DNA of 54,835 bases from Candidatus Gastranaerophilales bacterium (GTDB taxonomy: Bacteria > Cyanobacteriota > Vampirovibrionia > Gastranaerophilales > Gastranaerophilaceae): NCBI GenBank assembly GCA_944323165.1, contig CALURK010000012.1, forward strand, positions 1 to 54,835. Reading direction: 5' to 3'. Below the pieces are notes generated by a model. The model was not told where the DNA came from, did no database searches, and worked only from the letters and a program-made list of their open reading frames with translations. This document shows positions 44,780-53,058 of this stretch, in pieces. Both the position numbers and the translations under genes were made by a program. Numbering within the stretch: position 1 is the first letter of the stretch; the number at the start of each line of letters is the position of its first letter.

Positions 44780-45661
44780 TTAATCTCCTTCATTTATATA
44801 TCCTTTTGTTTCCCAATCTCCAGGACTACCTTGGTATATAGTAAATGTAAATCCTGTAACTGTTTTATTTGTATAACCTATAGCTGCAAAGGTAGGAGTA
44901 TTTCCAGTATACCCATTTAGCCCAATTGTTAACGTGTAATTAGAATCTTTATAAGGTTTAAGTAAAGAAATATCTTGTCCTGCATCACTATATCCACCCT
45001 GCTCACACCATCCATCTGACCAAATTCGATACCAAGAAGCACCATTTATATATGTCTCTGTTACATAAGGTTTTGTACAATTGTCTAAATTTAAATTTAC
45101 TTTATTATCTAGAACTGTTTGTAAATCTGTTTGATTTTCTACATTTCCTGTTATAGAACCCCAAACACCACCATATTGCTGTATAACAGATTTACCATTG
45201 TCTGTTATATTCGCCAAATCAACATTTGCAGAACCTTCAAGTATATCGTGTGCTTCTTCTGCTTTTTGAGTTGCAATTTCTGCCTGTTCTATTGCTAATG
45301 CAGCTTTTTCTGAGGCAATTTGAGCATTAGAAGCTGCACTTTGGATAGAATTCAGATTTTCTGCACATAATTTTATAGAATTATCTCCAGTCAAATCTTC
45401 TACTACAATTTGAAATCCTCTATTTTCTAAAATATTATCTTTGGCCTTCTTAGAAATTTCTGAACATTCTTTTGAGTACAGGGCATAATACTTTGAGGAA
45501 TACTCAGAACCGTCAACAGTGTCTCCTAATTTATTAGCCCAAGACTTTGAAAGAGAACTGTAATATGCAGAAGAGTCTCCTCCCGCAAGAATTTCTTTTC
45601 TACCGTTTGATGTAGATACACATATTTTTATACTATTATTTTGATTTTTTATGTCAACCAT
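44780..45661 (-). CDS. Tail fibre protein with EQGG-type tip domain
   Basis: The 293-residue fibre has an N-terminal region followed by a coiled stretch (AQIASEKAALAIEQAEIATQ) typical of trimeric fibre stalks. The C-terminal tip has SWYRIWSDGWCEQGG, LLKPYKDSNYTLTIG. The same tip motif recurs in the 177-residue fibre at 46042-46575. Its start overlaps the end of the upstream gene by 13 bases, with AAGG six bases before the ATG. Likely receptor-binding. Confidence 0.78.
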   Translation of the reverse strand: MVDIKNQNNSIKICVSTSNGRKEILAGGDSSAYYSSLSKSWANKLGDTVDGSEYSSKYYALYSKECSEISKKAKDNILENRGFQIVVEDLTGDNSIKLCAENLNSIQSAASNAQIASEKAALAIEQAEIATQKAEEAHDILEGSANVDLANITDNGKSVIQQYGGVWGSITGNVENQTDLQTVLDNKVNLNLDNCTKPYVTETYINGASWYRIWSDGWCEQGGYSDAGQDISLLKPYKDSNYTLTIGLNGYTGNTPTFAAIGYTNKTVTGFTFTIYQGSPGDWETKGYINEGD

Positions 45662-46029
45662 TGACTACCTTCAACTTTCTTCGGAAAAACTGTAATCGTA
45701 TTCTGGTATCCGATTTCATCACTGCCTATCAAATAAGTATTCTCTAAACCATCATCAGAACATTGTTTTATTCCATAATAATAAACTGCATAACTCTCAT
45801 TTTTAGGAACTTTTAACAAGTTTGTGTATTCGCCAGTTAGTTCGAAAACCACACTTGATGACTTATTACTATTTACAAATAATTCGTCCCCAACAACATT
45901 TCTGTTTCTATCCTGTATTGCAAGATAAATTTTATAATTTTTATCAGTATTAATTCCGTTTATAACCAAGGTGCCACTATCTCCTTGAATAAGAGTTATA
46001 TTTCCTTTTTCATCAACTCTAAAAGCCAT
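45649..46029 (-). CDS. Phage fibre/baseplate-associated beta protein
   Basis: The 126-residue beta-rich protein begins MAFRVDEKGNITLIQGDSGT, a head sequence recurrent in small structural proteins located with fibre genes of gut phages. The body is an immunoglobulin-like strand pattern. AGGAGG lies 6 bases before the ATG. Placed between two fibre genes, it may link the fibre to the tail. Confidence 0.65.
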   Translation of the reverse strand: MAFRVDEKGNITLIQGDSGTLVINGINTDKNYKIYLAIQDRNRNVVGDELFVNSNKSSSVVFELTGEYTNLLKVPKNESYAVYYYGIKQCSDDGLENTYLIGSDEIGYQNTITVFPKKVEGSQWLT

Positions 46030-46041
46030 AAATTCCTCCTA

Positions 46042-46575
46042 TTATTTACCCATAGCATACCATTCAACATTATATCCCCAACCCTTTCCGTTACTATGCG
46101 AGAATTGAGTTTGAGTTTTTCCAGAGATACCTCCACCTTCAAAATATGTACCACGTGTACCTAGCAACAAAGTATAATTACTGTCGGTAAAAGATTTTAA
46201 ATAAACTGTTGTACTATTAGACCAACAGACACCACCCTGCTCTAGCCATACTCTATTTTTTTTCTCCGAATCTGAAAAATATTCTTTATACCAAGAAGAA
46301 CCACTAAAATACGTTTCTATATACAATAATCCGTTTTGTAAAAGGTTTGTGCTAATATCACTTACACTGGTATTGATTGCTTCTATATCGGAATTTATTT
46401 CTTCACTCATAGAAGAAATTGTACTATTTATACTTGCAATATTTGAATTTATACCGGCATTACCTGATGTTATACTTTCAGCCAATGAACTTATTCTATT
46501 ATCCAAATATTCAAAATTATTATTCATAACTTCTGACGAAGCAAGAGCACCATATTCAATTTCTGTTAAAGCCAT
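46042..46575 (-). CDS. Short tail fibre with EQGG-type tip domain
   Basis: The 177-residue protein has an N-terminal ALTEIEYGALASSEVMNNNF attachment-like segment. A coiled stalk of isoleucine-serine heptads (NSNIASINSTISSMSEEINS) follows. The tip, SSWYKEYFSDSEKKNRVWLE then QGGVCWS and SFTDSNYTLLLG, is homologous to the longer fibre at 44780. Start at 46575 with AAGGAG upstream; it overlaps the upstream gene by 20 bases. Confidence 0.78.
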   Translation of the reverse strand: MALTEIEYGALASSEVMNNNFEYLDNRISSLAESITSGNAGINSNIASINSTISSMSEEINSDIEAINTSVSDISTNLLQNGLLYIETYFSGSSWYKEYFSDSEKKNRVWLEQGGVCWSNSTTVYLKSFTDSNYTLLLGTRGTYFEGGGISGKTQTQFSHSNGKGWGYNVEWYAMGK

Positions 46576-46816
46576 CTGTACTCCTTTCATTTATTAAAGT
46601 GTCATATATTTTATCCAATTTTTGATTAATATCCCCAATTTGCTCTTTCATATTTCCAAATTCTGATTTTGTTATGTAAACTTGAGCGACCTCTGATAAA
46701 ATTTCTCTATGAGTATGCTCAAGCATTTGCGGGGTAACAAAGAGGTTATATTGAAATATTATTGCAATACACATAAGCAAAAGAGGAGTATATTTATATA
46801 CAAATTCTTTTCCCAT
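46556..46816 (-). CDS. Single-pass membrane protein of the virion block (holin or spanin-like)
   Basis: The 86-residue protein has one N-terminal transmembrane helix (YTPLLLMCIAIIFQYNLFV). A helical coiled-coil tail follows (EFGNMKEQIGDINQKLDKIY). The size and topology fit a holin, a spanin subunit or a virion-associated membrane protein. A strong AGGAGGAG site precedes ATG 46816. Confidence 0.55.
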   Translation of the reverse strand: MGKEFVYKYTPLLLMCIAIIFQYNLFVTPQMLEHTHREILSEVAQVYITKSEFGNMKEQIGDINQKLDKIYDTLINERSTDGFNRN

Positions 46817-46824
46817 ATCTCCTC

Positions 46825-47445
46825 CTATTTCGCACTGGAATACAAGCTGACAACTTTTGATAATATGTCTACAAGGCTTCCTGCAGCATCTGTTCCTGTA
46901 GATAAAACGCTCCCGGAGCCTTCTGATGTTGTTGTAGAATTTCCGGCGCTCGTTTGAAGTGATTGATTTTGCATATCTGAAATCACATTATACCCTTGCA
47001 TATAAGCCGACAATAAGTTATTTATCATTGCTGCCGAATTATCTTGTGAGCCTGATAACAATTCATTAATATATGAAGAAAGTGCATTTGTATTTGATTC
47101 TGACAGATTTTTATATAAATCTGTTGCTTGAGATGAGCGAACCATATTTCTTTCAGAAAGCGGACTTATTATATTGTTTTCCAAATTCTTTAAACTTTCA
47201 CTACTTAAAGCACTCGTATAAGCATTCAATTTTGCTTGATTAGTCGTAGAGTTCAAACTTGGATTCAAATACTCATCCAAAAGTGATCCCATATTTTTAT
47301 TCACAAAATTATATACGGAATCCAATGCCGTTCCGGGCTGGAACGCTGCAGTTGTACCACTATTTGTTGTAGTTGCCGTTGCATATGGATTGGTTGTTGT
47401 TGTATTTCCATAAACCGTACTGGTTTTATTCGATTGTTTTCCCAT
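46825..47445 (-). CDS. Phage Ser/Thr/Asn-rich structural or ejection protein
   Basis: The 206-residue protein is rich in Ser, Thr and Asn. The N-terminus is disordered (KTSTVYGNTTTTNPYATATT), followed by helical stretches (LSERNMVRSSQATDLYKNLS) and a disordered C-terminal linker. It is similar in style and position to podovirus internal or ejection proteins that follow the nozzle gene. Start at 47445, where AAAGGA lies 8 bases upstream. Confidence 0.6.
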   Translation of the reverse strand: MGKQSNKTSTVYGNTTTTNPYATATTTNSGTTAAFQPGTALDSVYNFVNKNMGSLLDEYLNPSLNSTTNQAKLNAYTSALSSESLKNLENNIISPLSERNMVRSSQATDLYKNLSESNTNALSSYINELLSGSQDNSAAMINNLLSAYMQGYNVISDMQNQSLQTSAGNSTTTSEGSGSVLSTGTDAAGSLVDILSKVVSLYSSAK

Positions 47446-47461
47446 ATTTAGTCCTTTCGTA

Positions 47462-49003
47462 TTAAACTGTTTTAACCTTGATTTTCCCAAATTCTATATT
47501 TTTTATACAAAAATCATCTCCTTCTGACTTTGTAAAAAATGACATTTGCAAAGTTCTAAAATATGACGCAGGAAGCCATTTTATAGCGTTTATATCTTTT
47601 ACGGGAAAATATGCAGAATCCCAATGACCAATATCAAAATATAAGGAATTTTTTAAACCCTTTGCTTTGATATAACGAGTTTTTGACGACATATTATCAT
47701 AATTTTTTGTATACTCTACATAAAAACTATTGTTATAATACATATCAAGTGTCACTTTTGGAGGATAAGACAAAATTTTTACAGAATTTTCTACACCCAA
47801 ATTTAAAGGTGTACACTTGTAAAAAGCTTCAATAAATTCTCCATCAAAGGTGTTAGAACTGTATTCTTCGTATATCTTTTTACCTGCAGAATACAATACT
47901 CCGCCAATATTTGCAAAACAATTAATTTTTTGTGATTTTCTCTTAACCCAAGTTTCCCTCAAATAATCATAAATCATTATTGTAGAATATTTTTCTTCAT
48001 CTTCCGGTAAAAGCATCCAAACTTCATTTCTGTCAGAAGTTAAAATTGATAATGTCCTTATCTGATTAACTTTTCCTAATGGAATATTGAATAATTCTTC
48101 CTGAATATCTATTGCAATATTTTCACCTAAAGTTCTATCACCATTAATAACTTGCTTAAATGAAAATATTCCTTTTTTCGTATTATCGTAAAAATACAAT
48201 TCTGTCCCGTGAAAAGCTAATGAATTATACGAAGCGCAGCCGCCCGGAAATTCCATTGTCTTAGAAAAGCCATAATCCTCTTCTTGGGAAATTAAACAAG
48301 ATGAATTGGAATGAAATACCGCTAATGTTCCCAAATATGGGTAAATAGCAGTTATGTTTTTAACAAATTCAATATACCCTGCAGATGTTATTATTTCCGC
48401 ATCAGACGTTGAAAAATCGTAAATATTTTCCTGCATTGAATACCACAAAACTTGTCCGTCAAAAACCCATAACCTGCCCGCAAAAACAACAAGCCCAAGC
48501 CCCTTAACTTTTCTTTCATCAGCGTCTTTTGCCTCCATCATAACTACTTCATCTAATTCACCCTCTTCATTGTAGTTATCCACTTCAATACTTAGCATTT
48601 CCTCGCCATTAGAAAAAACCCATAAATCAGACCAACCTTGTGTAACATCCGTTCCACAAGATTTTGAAGTAACACTCAATCCATTGACTTTTTCAACCAA
48701 ACTACCTGACGTTGGAGAAAATAAATAAATTTTACCTTCTTCAGGGCTTTCTGTATGAACAAAAAAGTACGTATTACTTTTTTGCACACTTTCATAAATA
48801 TTTATTACTGTTTCTTTTTCAGGAATTAAATCACAGACACTAACATTTCCCTTGGAAGTTCTTATACCTACACCTGAATTAACTTCTGTCGCGAATAATT
48901 CTACATTTTGCATATCCGAAGCAGTAATTTTGGATGCCGAAAAGACAGAACTGCTACGATTAATTCCAGAAAAATTATTACATATTAATGATGCTACCTG
49001 CAT
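47462..49003 (-). CDS. Tail nozzle/stabilisation protein (beta-propeller)
   Basis: The 513-residue protein is made of recurring four-strand blades (DLWVFSNGEEMLSIEV; AGRLWVFDGQVLWYSMQENI; PYLGTLAVFHSNSSCLI; GTELYFYDNTKKGIFSF; GGVLYSAGKKIYEEY). This resembles podovirus tail nozzle or P22 gp10-like stabilisation proteins. It follows the adaptor gene and precedes the ejection-like gene, the expected order. I considered and rejected a portal assignment: no portal wing, stem or clip pattern is seen. GAAAGGA lies 8 bases before ATG 49003. Confidence 0.68.
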   Translation of the reverse strand: MQVASLICNNFSGINRSSSVFSASKITASDMQNVELFATEVNSGVGIRTSKGNVSVCDLIPEKETVINIYESVQKSNTYFFVHTESPEEGKIYLFSPTSGSLVEKVNGLSVTSKSCGTDVTQGWSDLWVFSNGEEMLSIEVDNYNEEGELDEVVMMEAKDADERKVKGLGLVVFAGRLWVFDGQVLWYSMQENIYDFSTSDAEIITSAGYIEFVKNITAIYPYLGTLAVFHSNSSCLISQEEDYGFSKTMEFPGGCASYNSLAFHGTELYFYDNTKKGIFSFKQVINGDRTLGENIAIDIQEELFNIPLGKVNQIRTLSILTSDRNEVWMLLPEDEEKYSTIMIYDYLRETWVKRKSQKINCFANIGGVLYSAGKKIYEEYSSNTFDGEFIEAFYKCTPLNLGVENSVKILSYPPKVTLDMYYNNSFYVEYTKNYDNMSSKTRYIKAKGLKNSLYFDIGHWDSAYFPVKDINAIKWLPASYFRTLQMSFFTKSEGDDFCIKNIEFGKIKVKTV

Positions 49004-49122
49004 AATGTAATCCTTTCTGTAAAAAACTTGTATATGAATTCCTTGATTTTTTTGAAAATATTAAAAAATATTTCAAATTCTTTAAAATCCGAAATTCAAT
49101 TTTACATTTCTTAACAAAACGC

Positions 49123-49146
49123 ACTAAAAAAAGCAATTTTTTTAGT
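49123..49146. terminator. Symmetrical A/T hairpin with GCAA loop
   Basis: ACTAAAAAAA (49123-49132) and TTTTTTTAGT (49137-49146) flank a GCAA tetraloop. It can stop transcription in either direction. It lies between the nozzle gene start and the plus-strand gene at 49195, upstream of that gene. Confidence 0.55.
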
Positions 49147-49194
49147 TTTAAATATTTTATATATACATAAGAGATATTTAAGAGAGGACGAAAG

Positions 49195-49479
49195 ATGTTA
49201 TTCACTACACAAACTGTTTCAAATGAAGAAATTAAATCTTTAGACAACTTCTTTAATGAATTTGAAAATGCTGATAACAAAACTTCTGAAGAGGTTGTTG
49301 AAACTCCTATCTCTAAATACATCACTTCTCTTGTTAGCTCTTGTTATCAAAAATCTGTTAACGATATCGCTAACACAAAAATCGGGAACAAAATCGTCAG
49401 AAAAAGAAATCTTCAACAAGTTATGCAAGAATCTTTCTTCTACGGTGCTAACAGATTTGGTAAAAATTTCATAGCATAA
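49195..49479 (+). CDS. Opposite-strand small gene in the virion block (moron-like)
   Basis: The 94-residue protein runs against all the virion genes around it. It has a GAGAGGAC ribosome site, an AT-rich promoter region (TATATA at about 49159-49165) and its own terminator at 49527-49553. The 49123-49146 hairpin closes its other side. It is acidic at the N-terminus (SLDNFFNEFENADNKTSEEV) and basic at the C-terminus (GNKIVRKRNLQQVMQESFFY). Codon use (GCT, AAC, CTT, ATC) is closer to the host rpsB/tsf genes than to neighbouring phage genes. No family recognised. The genetic layout fits a moron expressed in the lysogen. Confidence 0.68.
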   Translation: MLFTTQTVSNEEIKSLDNFFNEFENADNKTSEEVVETPISKYITSLVSSCYQKSVNDIANTKIGNKIVRKRNLQQVMQESFFYGANRFGKNFIA

Positions 49480-49526
49480 TAACACAACTCTCTTATATAA
49501 TCTTACATCTTACTAAAAAAGATTTT

Positions 49527-49553
49527 CTCCCATTTTCTATGGGAGTTTTTTTT
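49527..49553 (+). terminator. Terminator of the moron-like gene
   Basis: CTCCCAT (49527-49533), loop TTTCT, ATGGGAG (49539-49545), then eight T on the plus strand. It closes the plus-strand gene 49195-49479. Confidence 0.85.
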
Positions 49554-49563
49554 GTTTTATTTG

Positions 49564-50220
49564 CTAAAACTTAACAGCTTTATCAAGCCCCACCCCCTTT
49601 GAGTATTTTATTAATAATCTATAAGCCGTTTCTGATTGTTTTTTATATGCTGAATAATTTTCATCACTCTCAGACGCAATAGAGTTAAGCATTGTCCTTG
49701 ATATAATAGCATTTTTTAACAATTCCTCTAAATGAGCGGGAACAGTTATTGTATCAGTATCATTTTCTAACTTAAAAATCTCATTCCCGTCTTGATTCTC
49801 GCCAATAGCAAGCGTTGTATAATCAATTGTGATAATAGATTGTGCTATTGGAATAGGGTTTAGAATAAGTTTTTCTCCTTGTATATAAAAACTTTCCGGA
49901 ATACCGTATTTTTTAGAAGAAGGTTTATTCTTTAACATTTTTAGAGATTTTGAGTTGATTTTTATGCAATAATCACCCTTTTCATCTCTGTTTATAATTC
50001 CGCTTGGAATATTGTAAGTTTCGATATTCGGAACTGTAATAATTATATGAGTCCGTTCTCTAAAATTAAACGGATATGAATATAGTATTTCCGCGACAGC
50101 CTTATTTATAGCCAAAACTAAAGATTTCTCGAATTCATCTTTGTTTTCCGCGTCATTATCATACATCGACCACTCTTGAGTTGCCGCTGTGTTATATAAA
50201 TCCAGTAATGTTAACGTCAT
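49564..50220 (-). CDS. Podovirus head-tail adaptor-like protein
   Basis: The 218-residue protein (TLLDLYNTAATQEWSMYDND; EFEKSLVLAINKAVAEILYS; GIPESFYIQGEKLILNPIPI; LLKNAIISRTMLNSIASESD) resembles gp4/T7 gp11-type adaptors that sit under the portal. Helices at both ends frame a beta region, as in that fold. Its position before the nozzle gene supports this. AAGGAG lies 6 bases before ATG 50220; the ATG at 50241 is inside the preceding gene. Confidence 0.62.
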   Translation of the reverse strand: MTLTLLDLYNTAATQEWSMYDNDAENKDEFEKSLVLAINKAVAEILYSYPFNFRERTHIIITVPNIETYNIPSGIINRDEKGDYCIKINSKSLKMLKNKPSSKKYGIPESFYIQGEKLILNPIPIAQSIITIDYTTLAIGENQDGNEIFKLENDTDTITVPAHLEELLKNAIISRTMLNSIASESDENYSAYKKQSETAYRLLIKYSKGVGLDKAVKF

Positions 50221-50231
50221 AAAAACTCCTT

Positions 50232-50729
50232 TTATGTGCAAATTGAGGATACATCATATCCTCCAAAATTTTTAATATAACTTTCGACCGAAGTTCCAAA
50301 AGCATCCTTAGGATTCTTTTTCCCGCCGGATTTTAGATATTCGATCACCCCTCCTGCACCTTTCAAGTGCGCTCCTGCAAGCAACCCTGAGGGAGTAATT
50401 GTATATCCGTTTATAAATTTTCCAACAAACTTATCTGCTCCAACTGCTTTTAAATAAAGCCATTGACGTCTTTTATAAGCAATCTGTGCTTGTTCTTGAG
50501 CTTTTGGACTATTTAAAAAATCCATTATAGAATATACGTTATCGCGACCTAGGAAAGTTCCAGACCAATCGTTATTATAATTTCCTCTTTTTTCGTAATA
50601 ACCGGCATCGATAAGAGCTGCTTCTCCCATCTGGTACTTTCCGGCATAACCGTATTTATTAAAAGCTTTATAATTCCCACCGGACTCTCTTTTACCCAGA
50701 GCCTCGAGAAAATCTTGTGTTGTTTTCAT
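50232..50729 (-). CDS. Phage lytic transglycosylase/lysozyme-like protein
   Basis: The 165-residue protein begins with LEALGKRESGGNYKAFNKYG followed by YAGKYQMGEAALIDAGYY, the E-S-G-G...Y-x-G-x-Y-Q layout of lysozyme-like transglycosylases, with the glutamate as probable catalytic acid. ITPSGLLAGAHLKGAGGVIE matches the C-terminal helix region of phage muramidases. No signal peptide or transmembrane segment is seen, so it may be virion-associated or depend on a holin. GGAGG lies 7 bases before ATG 50729. Confidence 0.75.
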   Translation of the reverse strand: MKTTQDFLEALGKRESGGNYKAFNKYGYAGKYQMGEAALIDAGYYEKRGNYNNDWSGTFLGRDNVYSIMDFLNSPKAQEQAQIAYKRRQWLYLKAVGADKFVGKFINGYTITPSGLLAGAHLKGAGGVIEYLKSGGKKNPKDAFGTSVESYIKNFGGYDVSSICT

Positions 50730-50742
50730 AAGTTTCCTCCGA

Positions 50743-50934
50743 CTAATCTTCAAGAATTTTTGATAAAATGCTTTTACTATCTTCGGGTTTTGATTTATTC
50801 ATTTTATCCTTGAATTTTTTCCCGTTTTTTTCAAGAATTTGGTATTCGCTTGGACTATTTTCCTTAAGTTTTTTAGCCTCAATTTCCGGCAGAATAAAAA
50901 TATGTCCTGTCGGTAAAAATTTAATCTTATACAT
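50743..50934 (-). CDS. Small phage protein, unknown function
   Basis: The 63-residue protein (MYKIKFLPTGHIFILPEIEA, then a Lys/Ser-rich tail) has no recognised family. It reads like small head-region proteins encoded next to capsid genes. Start at 50934, with AAAGG 6 bases upstream; the in-frame ATG at 50967 lies inside a terminator hairpin. Confidence 0.6.
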   Translation of the reverse strand: MYKIKFLPTGHIFILPEIEAKKLKENSPSEYQILEKNGKKFKDKMNKSKPEDSKSILSKILED

Positions 50935-50949
50935 AAAAACCTTTCTTTG

Positions 50950-50978
50950 AAAAAAAGCGGGCGGCAATTGCCTCCCGC
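50950..50978 (-). terminator. Terminator after the capsid and decoration genes
   Basis: On the minus strand GCGGGAGGCAA/TTGCCGCCCGC forms a strong stem with one mismatch (50978-50957). Seven T follow (50956-50950). It lies just downstream of the gene ending at 50994, so capsid and decoration protein can be made in excess over downstream tail genes. Confidence 0.78.
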
Positions 50979-50993
50979 CTTAGAATATATTTT

Positions 50994-51377
50994 TTAAACT
51001 TCTCTAACACCAGCCCATTTAGCAATAGCAAATATCGTTCCTGTAAATCCGCTTGCGAAGTCCAAATCTATTGAACCGTCAGCTTTTTCAAATCTTGATA
51101 AGTCTTGTAGTTGAATTGCAGAAACTCCTGCAGGAAGTTCAATCACAATATCACCAAGCATTGAATTAGGATAAGCATCGCCGGATTTTACTGTTAAAAG
51201 TGAACTTGTATTAGTATTATCAATAACTATAAATAAAGAATTATTCTTGTTAGAAAAAGCGTCTGCTATAGTAATACCATTTGCTTGAGTAACAGTTGTT
51301 TTTGTAATACCGATATTTGCGACAGATTCTGTATGATCTAATGTCGGATATTGAACATTTATAATATCTCTTGCCAT
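50994..51377 (-). CDS. Probable capsid decoration or head protein
   Basis: The 127-residue beta-rich protein (VQYPTLDHTESVANIGITKT; GDIVIELPAGVSAIQLQDLS; SGFTGTIFAIAKWAGVREV) follows the major capsid gene by 60 bases and precedes a strong terminator. In many phages this slot holds a head decoration or cement protein. I choose ATG 51377 because GAAAGGA lies upstream; the longer frame begins inside the intergenic region. Confidence 0.58.
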   Translation of the reverse strand: MARDIINVQYPTLDHTESVANIGITKTTVTQANGITIADAFSNKNNSLFIVIDNTNTSSLLTVKSGDAYPNSMLGDIVIELPAGVSAIQLQDLSRFEKADGSIDLDFASGFTGTIFAIAKWAGVREV

Positions 51378-51437
51378 AAAATTTTTCCTTTCAATAAATA
51401 TTAATTTTGTGATAGATTTTGGAAAGATTGAATACAA

Positions 51438-52328
51438 TTATAGTGACAAAGTAGCAGCCACTTTTACTGTACCTAAATAATCGGCTCTCGGAGCACCTAC
51501 ACCATATAAGCCATAACCTTTGTAACAAGTATTAAAGTTCTTTTCAGGTGTGTATAAAACAGTGTTCAAATCTGAAGAGATTCCGCCTGCTAATGTTTTA
51601 CCCTTAACACCAAACAATGGATAGAAAACTCCGTCCTCAGGCTGAGCAATATTATTAGAAACAAGAATTTCCCAACCGCATAAGTGACCGATGTATCCTT
51701 TTCTAATCTCTTCTTTTCCACTTTCTGTGTATTTTAATTCATCAATTTTACCTAAGTAGAATTGATATTCAGGAGGAATTACACAAACCATTGCACCATC
51801 TAGCCAATTTGTGTGCCCTTTTCCGTCACCGCGTTGGAATTTTGCCTGCATATAAGCAAAAATATCCTTTGCATTTTGTTCGGTCAGGGTAATTGCTTCA
51901 CCGTCATTATCAAGATAATGTCCTGCTCTTGTATATAAATTTGCATAAGCAGTATCAACAGCAGCTGCAAATTGTTTGATAGCATCGCTTGTATAATCTT
52001 TAGCAAGTTCGACCTGACCTTCCGGATTATCAGCAGATTTTTCCATCATCTTTTCTTCCATTTCTGATAATTCAAAGTGGAAAGCTTTACCTCTGTCAAT
52101 TTTTACTTTGCAAGTCGAAGTTGAAGCAACTTCTGCATCCGGTAAATCTCCTCCGTCATAATCAAATAAACTTACAAGACCAGGCATTAGAATATCAACT
52201 TCATCACCCTTGTTAATATGATCTTTCATTTCTGAATGAGCAAGTTTTCCGACAACAAGCTCGTTGTAAAAATGTTTGTTGAATGCTTTTGAAAAAGCGT
52301 TTACAATCATTTGTTTTGTTGTAGTCAT
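51438..52328 (-). CDS. Major capsid protein
   Basis: The 296-residue protein has the HK97-like coat-protein pattern seen in podoviruses: an N-terminal arm (TTKQMIVNAFSKAFNKHFYN) and KGDEVDILMPGLVSLFDYDG. Then comes YTSDAIKQFAAAVDTAYANL (spine helix), VCVIPPEYQFYLGKIDELK, and GWEILVSNNIAQPEDGVFYP. It closes with GLYGVGAPRADYLGTVKVAA. It lies directly after the scaffold gene. Start at 52328, 9 bases after AAGGA. Length is near the usual 300-400. Confidence 0.85.
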   Translation of the reverse strand: MTTTKQMIVNAFSKAFNKHFYNELVVGKLAHSEMKDHINKGDEVDILMPGLVSLFDYDGGDLPDAEVASTSTCKVKIDRGKAFHFELSEMEEKMMEKSADNPEGQVELAKDYTSDAIKQFAAAVDTAYANLYTRAGHYLDNDGEAITLTEQNAKDIFAYMQAKFQRGDGKGHTNWLDGAMVCVIPPEYQFYLGKIDELKYTESGKEEIRKGYIGHLCGWEILVSNNIAQPEDGVFYPLFGVKGKTLAGGISSDLNTVLYTPEKNFNTCYKGYGLYGVGAPRADYLGTVKVAATLSL

Positions 52329-52424
52329 TTGTTTTTCCTTTCGTTGTTTGGTAGTTTTACTTTTGAGGATGGCTTGGAGTTTAAACACATTCTTGTAGTT
52401 TCACCTTTGCCATCGTGCGTAGCA

Positions 52425-53027
52425 CTATATAAGACGTTCCAGAAGATCATCCACTTCTTTAGACGTCATCTCATCAAGTCGTTTTTTAGGCGGATTGAGG
52501 GAGGAAACTTTGTTTTTTGAAAAAGTTATTGATGCAATAGCTTTCTCATTTTCCTCTTGTTTAGCTTTTGCCCTTTCATTTGCAAAAATACGTGATTTTA
52601 CGTAATTTTCCGCCAAATCAACAAGTCTTTCTGTATCCAAATTGTTACCTAAAACATTAAATGCCTCTTTGTAAATATCTCTGAATATTGGATTTTGAAA
52701 ATATTCGGGAGTATTATATTTTTCTATCTCTTTAGAAATTTCTTGCTGAGCATTTTTGGTATCTTGCTGTTTCTGTAACATTTTGCCGATTTCATTGAAA
52801 AAATTACTTTTTTGTCTCAAAGAACCAAGCTCTTTTGATTGAGCTCCTTGTAATTTTTCAAGATTTTCGTAGGCTTTAGATAATTCTTCAACTGATTTGA
52901 ATTTGCCTAACAGAAGGTTTTGTGAAGGGGCATCATCTGCTTGTCCTTCAATAGTTTTAAATACACCATCAGAGTTCTCGGACATAACCGGCTCTGACAG
53001 CGCTTCTTTTTCTTGAATCTCTTCCAT
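52425..53027 (-). CDS. Capsid scaffolding protein
   Basis: The 200-residue acidic, helical protein has SQNLLLGKFKSVEELSKAYE, a recurrent motif of phage scaffold proteins. Long coiled helices and a basic C-terminal helix (FSKNKVSSLNPPKKRLDEM) for binding coat protein follow. It precedes the major capsid gene, the canonical order. It is the first gene of the virion block; in related phages the portal gene would lie just upstream but is not present. AAAGGA lies 7 bases before ATG 53027. Confidence 0.85.
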   Translation of the reverse strand: MEEIQEKEALSEPVMSENSDGVFKTIEGQADDAPSQNLLLGKFKSVEELSKAYENLEKLQGAQSKELGSLRQKSNFFNEIGKMLQKQQDTKNAQQEISKEIEKYNTPEYFQNPIFRDIYKEAFNVLGNNLDTERLVDLAENYVKSRIFANERAKAKQEENEKAIASITFSKNKVSSLNPPKKRLDEMTSKEVDDLLERLI

Positions 53028-53058
53028 AAAACATCCTTTCTTTTTATATGTAAAACAT

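Noticed and set aside
47462..49003. The 513-residue virion protein as the missing portal
   Set aside because: It consists of repeated beta blades like tail nozzle proteins, and lies after the adaptor gene, not before the scaffold.
49240..49485. Minus-strand frame antisense to the moron-like gene
   Set aside because: The plus frame has ribosome site, terminator and host-like codon use; the minus frame has none.
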